Below, in pieces: positions 45,532 to 52,869 of a stretch of 64,000 nt of DNA. The translations under genes and the position numbers were made by a program. The notes under the pieces are model-generated. The model saw only the letters and a program-made list of their open reading frames with translations. It was not told the origin of the DNA and did no database searches. This stretch comes from PALSA-1006 sp964571195 (GTDB lineage Bacteria > Pseudomonadota > Gammaproteobacteria > Burkholderiales > Gallionellaceae), in the NCBI GenBank assembly GCA_964571195.1, contig CAZNAD010000006.1, forward strand, positions 71,627-135,626, given 5' to 3'. Positions within the stretch are counted from its first letter, which is position 1. Every line of letters starts with the position of its first letter.

Positions 45532-45952
45532 GGTTATTTCCTTTCTGTTGATGTCATGTCTTCGAGAGTGTTTCTGCAAACTTTTCAATGAGTACCTTGG
45601 GCAGGATGATGTGTGAAAAAACAAATAATTGGTATATGCCAAACGGCTTAATACAGCCGTGTGAATATGTAGATATTGGGGATGGTGGTATAGGTATGGA
45701 CTAGACCGTTACTTAATCCGCGCCTGAGGCTGAATCGCCCCAGAACGAAAACCGAATGTAGCGGCAGGTCATCTAGCTGGCGGATGGCGGGGGCGAGATG
45801 GGTAGGTTCAGTGTAAAGACAAAACTAATCCTTACTTCAAAGCAGTCGCTTTGCACTCCTAATAATGGAAGAGATCAATAAACAGAAAAAGCTGGTAGCA
45901 TAAAACCTATCCCTTGGAAGACGAAAAACCGATGGAAGGTCAGAAAGGAAAC
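45532..45952. other. Intergenic region before the CHAT gene
   Basis: The 421 bases hold no reading frame with a ribosome site. A small hairpin (ACGGCT/AGCCGT, 45643-45660) is present. The AT-rich part from 45815 to 45905 probably contains the promoter of the CHAT gene; no boxes are clear enough to name. Confidence 0.5.
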
Positions 45953-48532
45953 ATGATGAATAATACGATCAATGTATTAAGCAAGATGATTCTGTTGGCT
46001 ACCACTCTGTTGCTGGTGACCGCTTGTTCTTCGGTCTCATTGCCACGGTTGGTGCCGCTGTCTGATGCCAATTTCCTTACTCCCAAAGAGCCTGAGCCTT
46101 GGAAACATGCCACCGATGTCGCCAAGACCCCGTTGCCCATGAAGAAAGGTCTGCTCCCTCCGCTGGGCGAGATGAATGCTTATAGCGTCGAGGTTACGCC
46201 TGAATTGAAGCTCGCGTACGAAACCTATTTGGGCGGCGATTATGAACAGGCGATGAAGGCTCTCAATCAGGCGGAACAGAAGGGCGGAGATGCAGGAATG
46301 CTGTGGCAAATCTCTTTCCTGCGCGCGCAAATCCTGATCTTGATGGGGCGTGCTGCCGATGCCGAAGTGGAACTCGAAAAGACCGCGCAGCTGGAAATTA
46401 AATTTGTTGGGCACAATTGGAATAGTCGCGCGCTGCGCGGCGAAGCCAAATTGTGGCTATATGATTTTGACGGAGCAAAGAAGGATCTTTTTCAGGTGGT
46501 GAACGCAGCGGGTAACTGGAGTATGCCGACCTTTTACGTTCTGCCCCCAGGCAACATGCCGGAACTGGTTGGCGTTGCTTCTGCGCAGCTGCGTGCATAT
46601 ATGACGTTAGCCATCGTGTACCTGATGGAAGAAAATTATGAGAAGGCACTAGCCTGGGCTACGGAGGCTGAGAGTCGTTTTAACGATATTCATTACGTGA
46701 CCCAGCATCCATTGTATGGGCGTAATTTCTTTGCTCATGCCGATAGCTTTTATGGCCGCGCCAATAATCTTATCTTTCTGGGAGCAGCGACCTTAGCTGT
46801 TACCAGGAATGTGCAGGAAAGCGACAAGATCTTTGCGGACGCGCGAGCCTATTTCCGCATGCTGGACTACGAGGACGGCATCGTGTCGTTGGAAGCGTTA
46901 CGGGCTCGTACCCTGGCGCTCATCGGGCAGGACGAGCTTGGAAATAAGGCCGCAGAAGAAGCATTGCGCTTGGCGCATCAGCAGGGCACGACCGACTTGA
47001 TCTGGCGCGTTGAAGTGTTGCGCGGGGAAGTATTGCTCAAGTTGCATCGCGAGGTGGAAGCTGAAGATGCGTTTCGCCATGCGCAAACCAGTGTTGACCA
47101 GATTTCGGGAATGTTACTCACCGATCAGTCCAAAATTCGGTTTGGGGTCGGCAAGGAGGATATTACTTATTTTCTCAGCCAATTCGATGCTAAAAAACAG
47201 GACTATTCCCGTCTTTTCGAAGACTTGGAACGCGCGCGAGCCAGAGCGTTTGTCGATATGCTGGCAGGGCGCAAGTTGGCAGAAGGCCGTCAGGGCGTGT
47301 TGGTTGCTCAAATCCAGCAGCTTAACCAGCAAATCCTCAAGCAACGCCTGATCAATTATTCTCCGGGAAATTTTGTCCAGAAAGACAAACCCAGAGAGCA
47401 GGCACTTATCAAAGAACGGCAAAGCCTGATCAAACAATTGCGCCAAAAGGATACCGAGCTGGCCGATGTGCTTTCCATTTCCGCAAAGTCACTTGCACAA
47501 ATTCAGGCCGCGTTGAAGCCGGGAGAGGTGCTCTTGTATGCTCTACCTCCCAAAAATACGGAAGGCGTAAAATTCTTGGTGGTTGAGGCGCAGCAGGTGA
47601 ATATCCGCGCGCTTTCGGTCACCTGGGGAGGCTTGCAGAAACAGTTGGATCAATTTTCCGAGTCCATAGGCATTCCTGCGCAGGCCACACAAAGTCGCGG
47701 GCTGGTTTTGAAACATGCTGCCGCAGAACCGAAGAAGATCGCCAGCACGCAGCAAACCCTTGCTCAACTGACGCGCGCGCTTGATCTTCCCCAGTGGGAC
47801 AAGGCCACTACCCTGTATGTCGTGCCCTCAGGCGTTTTGCACTTTATTCCGTGGGGAGCCCTAGAGGTCAATGTGCCCGTGGTGGTTGTGCCCAATGGCG
47901 GTTGGTTGATCCGCAATCCGCATGCCTTCACGCCCCAGTCCGTGGCAAGAGTGGTCGGCGATCCGGCGTTTGGCGGTGATTTGGTTCAGTTGCCGGGCGC
48001 GCGACAAGAGGCACAACAAGTGGCTGCCGTTTATCAAGTTCCCGCGCTGTTAGGGGACGATGCTACCAAACAGGCGCTACGCACCAGCGTTGGTGGAGGC
48101 ACAAAAATTTTGCATCTGGCCACACATGCTTTCTACGATGCATCGAATCCTTTAGCTTCCGCCTTGTATCTAAGCGAGCGGAGCAAGGCGACCCCACTGA
48201 CCGCGAGCGAAATATATGAACATCCGCTGCGGGCACAAGTGGTGGTGATGTCGGCCTGTGAAACTGGAATGGGGAAAATCACTTCGGGAGAAGATTTATT
48301 GGGTTTATCCCGTAGCTTTTATCTGGGCGGAACGCTCGCAATTTTAAGCAGCCTTTGGCCGATTGAGGATGAGGGGACGAAGCGGTTCATGGAAATTTTC
48401 CATGCAACAAGCTCACAGAATGGGGATTATGGGCAAGCTTGGTTAAATGCGCGCAATCAATTGAAGCAACAGGGCTACCCACCCGCTGTTTATGGGGCGT
48501 TCGTATTAGGTGGTGCCCGTTTGGTGAAATAG
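45953..48532 (+). CDS. CHAT-domain caspase-like lipoprotein with TPR region
   Basis: An 859-residue protein. ATG 45953 follows AGAAAGGAAAC. A lipoprotein signal ends in LLLVTAC near residue 24, so the protein is probably membrane-anchored and outside the cytoplasm. Residues about 60-400 contain TPR-like helical repeats, then a coiled segment (about 430-500). The C-terminal CHAT domain has the caspase-like catalytic pair: His in LHLATHAFYD and Cys in VVMSACETGMGK, plus a GLSRSFYLGG...LW block. CHAT proteases include separase-like and TPR-CHAT (Csx29/Craspase) enzymes. No partner gene such as a CRISPR effector is adjacent; the substrate is unknown. The location in an accessory stretch next to a tRNA-linked island suggests acquisition. 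Confidence 0.88.
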   Translation: MMNNTINVLSKMILLATTLLLVTACSSVSLPRLVPLSDANFLTPKEPEPWKHATDVAKTPLPMKKGLLPPLGEMNAYSVEVTPELKLAYETYLGGDYEQAMKALNQAEQKGGDAGMLWQISFLRAQILILMGRAADAEVELEKTAQLEIKFVGHNWNSRALRGEAKLWLYDFDGAKKDLFQVVNAAGNWSMPTFYVLPPGNMPELVGVASAQLRAYMTLAIVYLMEENYEKALAWATEAESRFNDIHYVTQHPLYGRNFFAHADSFYGRANNLIFLGAATLAVTRNVQESDKIFADARAYFRMLDYEDGIVSLEALRARTLALIGQDELGNKAAEEALRLAHQQGTTDLIWRVEVLRGEVLLKLHREVEAEDAFRHAQTSVDQISGMLLTDQSKIRFGVGKEDITYFLSQFDAKKQDYSRLFEDLERARARAFVDMLAGRKLAEGRQGVLVAQIQQLNQQILKQRLINYSPGNFVQKDKPREQALIKERQSLIKQLRQKDTELADVLSISAKSLAQIQAALKPGEVLLYALPPKNTEGVKFLVVEAQQVNIRALSVTWGGLQKQLDQFSESIGIPAQATQSRGLVLKHAAAEPKKIASTQQTLAQLTRALDLPQWDKATTLYVVPSGVLHFIPWGALEVNVPVVVVPNGGWLIRNPHAFTPQSVARVVGDPAFGGDLVQLPGARQEAQQVAAVYQVPALLGDDATKQALRTSVGGGTKILHLATHAFYDASNPLASALYLSERSKATPLTASEIYEHPLRAQVVVMSACETGMGKITSGEDLLGLSRSFYLGGTLAILSSLWPIEDEGTKRFMEIFHATSSQNGDYGQAWLNARNQLKQQGYPPAVYGAFVLGGARLVK

Positions 48533-48691
48533 TACTTTGAATCGCCACCGAACCTTGAATAATAAAATCCAAGGAGAGCATTGCCGTCGAGCGTTATTGT
48601 GACGGCAATCTAGGTTCTTCAGGATTCCACTACCTAGGCTTTCACAGCCCCGAAGCTATGACGATCTGCGGACATTTCAGAATGTGGATTG

Positions 48692-48801
48692 GTGCAGCGG
48701 GAGGGGAAAACACAAAGACCACCGCGATGGGTGGTCTAAGTGGTTGAATCTAAACTGGCTCCCCGACCTGGACTCGAACCAGGGACCTGCGGATTAACAG
48801 T
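48692..48801. repeat. Left attachment repeat (attL) with truncated tRNA-Asn 3' end
   Basis: These 110 bases are identical to 63634-63743. They contain the last 46 bases of tRNA-Asn (48756-48801, minus strand), including the encoded CCA, plus its terminator hairpin (48716-48737). At 48802 the match stops inside the tRNA. The homology fades on the other side: the preceding 30 bases are similar but not identical. This is the duplicate left by site-specific integration. Confidence 0.93.
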
Positions 48802-49432
48802 ACAGATCACACTGAATTTCCTCAGCGCATAGCCGAAGATTCTTAAAAGTTTTCGCTCTGTGCTCGGCATTCTACTGCAACAACCGAACCTATGCCGAAC
48901 CAATTTTCCGGTATTGCGCAGTGCTATTGGGTTAGCTCGAAACGAATCAATGAAGTGCAAATTAAATAACCGAACGAATTCCGAACCCGCCTGAAAATTT
49001 CCGATCCTGAAAATGTCGCTGTCGCCAAAACGAGATAATGGCGAGCCCCCAAAGTCGCCGCAGGGGGTAGCCATCCCCACCCCGCAACGGTGCCTACTCG
49101 GGTAGTTATGGGGCAGCGGCGGGGCAGTAGCAGTAGCGGTGGCGGGGACGGTGGCGGAGGGGGGCTTGCGTGGGTGACTGGAAACCTGAAAACCTGCGAA
49201 TCTGAAATTCTGGGGGCGGGTATTCCCAGAATTTATCGGTGGCCGAGGATTTCAAAAATGAATAGACCGCTGCTCGGCCTGAACGGACTGTGGCAGTTTC
49301 ATGAAAGTGCGACTCGCCTGATGTCCGCTTTCGATATACTCGACAAATTGCTTTTCACCAATTTCAGCCAGTCTTGAATCACTAAAGAAGATAATCAAAG
49401 GTTGGAGTAGCTAGTTCTTCTTGAATAAAAGG
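48802..49432. other. Left-end noncoding region of the island
   Basis: These 631 bases contain no convincing gene. A G-rich tract lies at 49110-49164. The remaining frames are short, lack ribosome sites or run through the low-complexity tract. Integrase arm sites would be expected in this part of such elements, but none are identifiable by eye. Confidence 0.6.
49110..49164 (+). repeat. G-rich low-complexity tract
   Basis: The plus strand here contains repeated GGGG and GG runs separated by one to six bases (GGGGCAGCGGCGGGG, then GGCGGGGACGGTGG and GGAGGGGGG). At least four G-runs of three or more bases occur, so a G-quadruplex is possible. Function is unknown. Confidence 0.6.
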
Positions 49433-49930
49433 TCAAATGCAACCGAAAGACAGGCACACAATAGTTGTGATTGCACCCAAGAACGAAAACATGAAAAAAA
49501 CCCACGTAAAGCAGCGTGAGTAACTAAAGTGCCCGGTGGACAGGGGAAACAATGGATGCTTCGCAGTTAGCATTTTCTCACGGGTAAATAGTCGCAGCAC
49601 ATGCGGTACTCCATCCTGATCTGGCAATGCATATTGGGCATCCAAGAATTCCAGAGCGGCCTCGCCTGATTTCACCAGTTGTTTCGTGCGATTGTCGAGT
49701 TTCCAAAAAATGAATGAAAAGAAAAGCAGCAAGAGACCAAACACAGCCATCCACTTGTAGAACGCCCCGTTCTTCAAGAGAAGTGAGAATCCTCCGATGA
49801 TCGCTGTAGACAAGATAATGTAGAAATGAAACGCTTTGAGGCGTTGATCTGCATGAAGTGAGAAGTAGTCCCACGCGTAATCACGAAACGCATCATCTAG
49901 GAACGGTTTCTTGTCTGTCGAATCACACAT
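49433..49930 (-). CDS. Small membrane protein of unknown function
   Basis: A 165-residue protein. The cytosolic N-terminus (about 35 residues, ending LHADQRLKAFHFY) is followed by two membrane helices, a charged middle with EAALEFLDAQYALP, and a third helix at the C-terminus (WVFFMFSFLGAITTIV). The HADQRLKAFHFY entry into the first helix is something I associate with small membrane proteins of accessory regions, but I cannot assign a family. It is oriented away from the next gene at 50144, with 213 bases between the starts. Confidence 0.65.
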   Translation of the reverse strand: MCDSTDKKPFLDDAFRDYAWDYFSLHADQRLKAFHFYIILSTAIIGGFSLLLKNGAFYKWMAVFGLLLLFFSFIFWKLDNRTKQLVKSGEAALEFLDAQYALPDQDGVPHVLRLFTREKMLTAKHPLFPLSTGHFSYSRCFTWVFFMFSFLGAITTIVCLSFGCI

Positions 49931-50143
49931 AGTTGGTTTCGCGCAAAGGTTAATTAGGGGGTAATAGGTTCATGCTAGGATGAACATTCATTATTTTTGA
50001 AATCTACCACGTAACTGTCAGCTTAAGTTGAACCTGATCTTCTTTTTCGAAAAAATCATACAAACATTCATGCGATGTGCCGATAATGCCTGTTGCTATT
50101 TGACGGTTACAATGATCCGAGAAATTTATAAAGAGGTGGAACT

Positions 50144-51274
50144 ATGCTAATTGAGCGTCGACAAGTTAAAGGCCGCATTGAGCTTTGGGAATACGAATGG
50201 GAATATTTACAGAATGGAACAAATCACAAAACATATATTCGTTGTTTAGGTATAGAACAGCCATTAATGCCAAATTTTGCAGATGGTTATGTTCACGCCG
50301 AAGCTATTTGCTGGGCATATGGAAGAACTCTAGGCAATATTGCAGTTTTTAACCAAGATGTGATCGGTAGCTTTACCGCAAGTGAGGGAAACGATGCACA
50401 ATTGAGTTGCGATTTCGTGGAGGCAGGCAAATTTCGTCACGGGAAACCCCGTTGGTGGTGTAGAACCCACCAATCCCATTGGGGGAAAAAGGCTGATCTT
50501 GTTGCAGCGAAGAAATCAGGCATCATGGTCTGCGCAGAACACAATCAGCCCATGAGCTATATAGTGAATCCTGAGCAGGTTCAATTAGATATGCATTTTG
50601 AGGTTGGCATTTGGTGTGCGATGCCGCCAGCACTCTCTAGTGCTAAGAAAATATTGCCGCAGCCCCCCAAAATTCATGTGCATTACCGTGATACCAAGGG
50701 TGGAACAAAAACACTAGATCGTACGTTTAATGCGGTTTCTTTACACTACAACCAGAAGCTTGGTTTGTTCGATAATGATGAAATTACAAAGGTAAATCTT
50801 ACCCCTCCCTCTGCGTTGGAATACATGCTTGCGATTGAGAAAGGCATCGAGTTAGATTGCGTTAACTGTAGCAATTGCGGCTATCCTCATTTAGATTTGG
50901 GTAGTTTTGCTCGTGAGCCACATCGTAAGCATTTTTGTGGCAATTGTGGTCGCGATAGTACTTGGAGTAAGACGGCGATCATTTCAACTCCTCTAAAGCC
51001 GTTAAATGATCAGTTCGCTTTAGCATCGAAATTTATTACTCCAGATCGCGAATTAAACCTCGATGATTACGAGGGGTATGACTTCGAGGTATGGGCATCA
51101 ACGCCAGCTATTTTGTGGAGCGGGGATCGACCTCAGGAAAAAGGGATTCACGTGCATATTCGGGATGGAGGGAAAATGATTATCGACGATACGTTTGGTA
51201 AGGTTTTTTACAAAAGTAAAGAGCTTAAGCGCGATAAACTTCTTAGTAAGATGATCGAGTTAACTATTATTTGA
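50144..51274 (+). CDS. Unknown protein with a four-Cys zinc-ribbon-like motif
   Basis: A 376-residue protein with a good ribosome site (GAGGTGG). The middle holds a likely zinc-binding region, CVNCSNCGYPHLDL followed 13 residues later by HFCGNCGRD, and an earlier WWCRTHQSHWGKK segment with Cys and His. The first 60 residues are rich in aromatic residues, and the last part contains two similar stretches (PPKIHVHYRD at about 185, KGIHVHIRDGGK at about 345), which suggests an internal duplication of a strand-rich domain. I do not recognise the family. Its place in an island beside an integrase and a membrane protein suits a defence or accessory role, but this is inference. Confidence 0.7.
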   Translation: MLIERRQVKGRIELWEYEWEYLQNGTNHKTYIRCLGIEQPLMPNFADGYVHAEAICWAYGRTLGNIAVFNQDVIGSFTASEGNDAQLSCDFVEAGKFRHGKPRWWCRTHQSHWGKKADLVAAKKSGIMVCAEHNQPMSYIVNPEQVQLDMHFEVGIWCAMPPALSSAKKILPQPPKIHVHYRDTKGGTKTLDRTFNAVSLHYNQKLGLFDNDEITKVNLTPPSALEYMLAIEKGIELDCVNCSNCGYPHLDLGSFAREPHRKHFCGNCGRDSTWSKTAIISTPLKPLNDQFALASKFITPDRELNLDDYEGYDFEVWASTPAILWSGDRPQEKGIHVHIRDGGKMIIDDTFGKVFYKSKELKRDKLLSKMIELTII

Positions 51275-51284
51275 CCATCGAAGG

Positions 51285-51441
51285 AGGATATTTATGGCAG
51301 TTTCATAAAACGGACGCTCGCACTGCATTTTTCAATACCGCAATGAAATATCTAAGCGACTGCAAAGGCCGAACATCAGTCAGCCTGTAATGGGGATGGC
51401 CCCGAGATAAGCCGAAACCTACCTCGGAGCCGACCTACTGG
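51285..51441 (+). other. Short region with ribosome site and four-codon frame
   Basis: AAGGAGG at 51282-51289 leads to ATG at 51295, but the frame is only M-A-V-S and then TAA. Nothing else coding is seen up to the integrase stop at 51442. It looks like the start of a gene that was deleted or decayed. Confidence 0.4.
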
Positions 51442-52677
51442 CTATTCCGTCCGCAACAACTCAGGCAACATCGTAGGCACGTCATCCGGCACGACTTTCA
51501 TCTTGGCCTGCATAGCTGACTGAATGAGCCTCCCTGCGCTGTTCGAGGCATCCTGCAAAGTCTTGCTGGACAGATGTGCATACCGTTCCGTCACAATGCT
51601 CTGTGAATGGCCAAGGATTTGCTGCACCTCGTAAAGCGTTCTGCCAGAGTTGACCAGAAAGCTCGCGAAGGAGTGCCGCAAGTCATGGATACGCAAATGA
51701 GGTAGTCCCGCCTTCTTCCGCAGCCGCTCCCACACCTTCATGATCGTGGTGTAGGGCTTGCCGGTCTGATGGTTGATGAACAGATGTTCATACTCCTTGG
51801 TGTCCTCGAACTGCTCCAGAATTACCTCTATTGCTGTATCGTTGAGCGGCACACTGCGTACACGCTTGCTCTTGGAATTGCTAGCAGCGATGCGTAGAAC
51901 GCGGCTCTGAACATCCACATCAGACTTCTTCACGGTCAGGATTTCGTTCAGCCTGCAACCTGTACCCAGCAACAGAATGGCGATATTGCATACTGTCCTG
52001 TTTGCATCGGTACGCAAGACTTCCATCAGTTGGATGAGCTGCTCATCGGACAAATAGTTCTCGACCTTATTGTCATGGTTGAACAGCGCGAATTTGGCTA
52101 ATGGATTCTTTTCAATCAGATCATATTCAATTGCCATCGAGAACATCCTCCTTAATAGTTTAGGGTGATGGTCGGCTGATGCAGCTGACAGACCTTCCTC
52201 CATCAATCCCGCATGAAAGACAGCCACTTTCTGCTTCTGTATCTGATTGAGCTTGAGGCGGCCAAACTCCTTGCCGATGCGTGCATACAGCTGGACATCA
52301 CGTTGCCAACTGCGCTTGTGTACCTTGGCGTAGGGCAGATAAGTGTTGTTGAAGAATTCATCCAGTGTGACCATCTCCTTGCGGGCCTTTCTTTCAGCAT
52401 AAATATCACGCCCCAATTCCAGTTCACTCCGCAATGCACGTGCGCGCTTCCTTGCATCACCTAATGAAATGTCAGTGGAGCGACCTATCTTGATCGCATA
52501 TGTCGTGCCTTCATTATTCTTTGTGCGAAAGTAGTACGTCCCGTGCCCCGGAGTCGCGGCAGTAATACTGATATAGAAGCCCTTAATTTCGCCGCAGCAA
52601 TATTCGATTTTCAATTTATTGGGCGGACAGATGAGGCTGTTCGCAATAAAGTTTGCATCAAGTTTTACGACTGGCAT
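51442..52677 (-). CDS. Tyrosine site-specific integrase
   Basis: A 411-residue phage-type integrase. The ATG at 52675-52677 follows GGAGG. An N-terminal DUF4102-like arm-binding part and SAM-like core-binding domain (about 110-200) precede the catalytic domain, which shows the Arg in GTGCRLNEIL, HDLRHSFASFL (H-x-x-R) and LGHSQSIVTERYAHL with the nucleophilic Tyr. It should catalyse recombination between the tRNA-Asn 3' end and the island's attP. It lies 2.6 kb inside the left repeat. Confidence 0.97.
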   Translation of the reverse strand: MPVVKLDANFIANSLICPPNKLKIEYCCGEIKGFYISITAATPGHGTYYFRTKNNEGTTYAIKIGRSTDISLGDARKRARALRSELELGRDIYAERKARKEMVTLDEFFNNTYLPYAKVHKRSWQRDVQLYARIGKEFGRLKLNQIQKQKVAVFHAGLMEEGLSAASADHHPKLLRRMFSMAIEYDLIEKNPLAKFALFNHDNKVENYLSDEQLIQLMEVLRTDANRTVCNIAILLLGTGCRLNEILTVKKSDVDVQSRVLRIAASNSKSKRVRSVPLNDTAIEVILEQFEDTKEYEHLFINHQTGKPYTTIMKVWERLRKKAGLPHLRIHDLRHSFASFLVNSGRTLYEVQQILGHSQSIVTERYAHLSSKTLQDASNSAGRLIQSAMQAKMKVVPDDVPTMLPELLRTE

Positions 52678-52750
52678 TGTGTACCTCCGCATATATCAAG
52701 TTGATGTTTGGCCCGTAGACCGACACATTTTTACAGTTACTCGAAGAGAA

Positions 52751-52810
52751 GCCGGTAAAGGTGGTGAAGGTGGTGCCCAATGCCGCAGCACCGGGATATC
52801 CACCTTCCCC
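52751..52810. repeat. Inverted repeat, left arm, flanking the primase gene
   Basis: Sixty bases beginning GCCGGTAAAGGTGGTGAAGG and continuing TGGTGCCCAATGCCGCAGCA are the reverse complement of 55945-56005 with three mismatches and one gap. Inside is GGTGGTG repeated twice. It lies between the integrase start and the primase stop, followed by a C-run/G-run hairpin (about 52825-52852). Confidence 0.9.
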
Positions 52811-52869
52811 CTCTTTTTTTCATGCCCCCCCAAATTCAGCCGGTTAGGGGGGCTGGCTCTGCACTTTCA

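Noticed and set aside
49090..49377. 95-codon frame at the left end of the island
   Set aside because: It includes the G-rich low-complexity tract and starts without a ribosome site; no conserved pattern.
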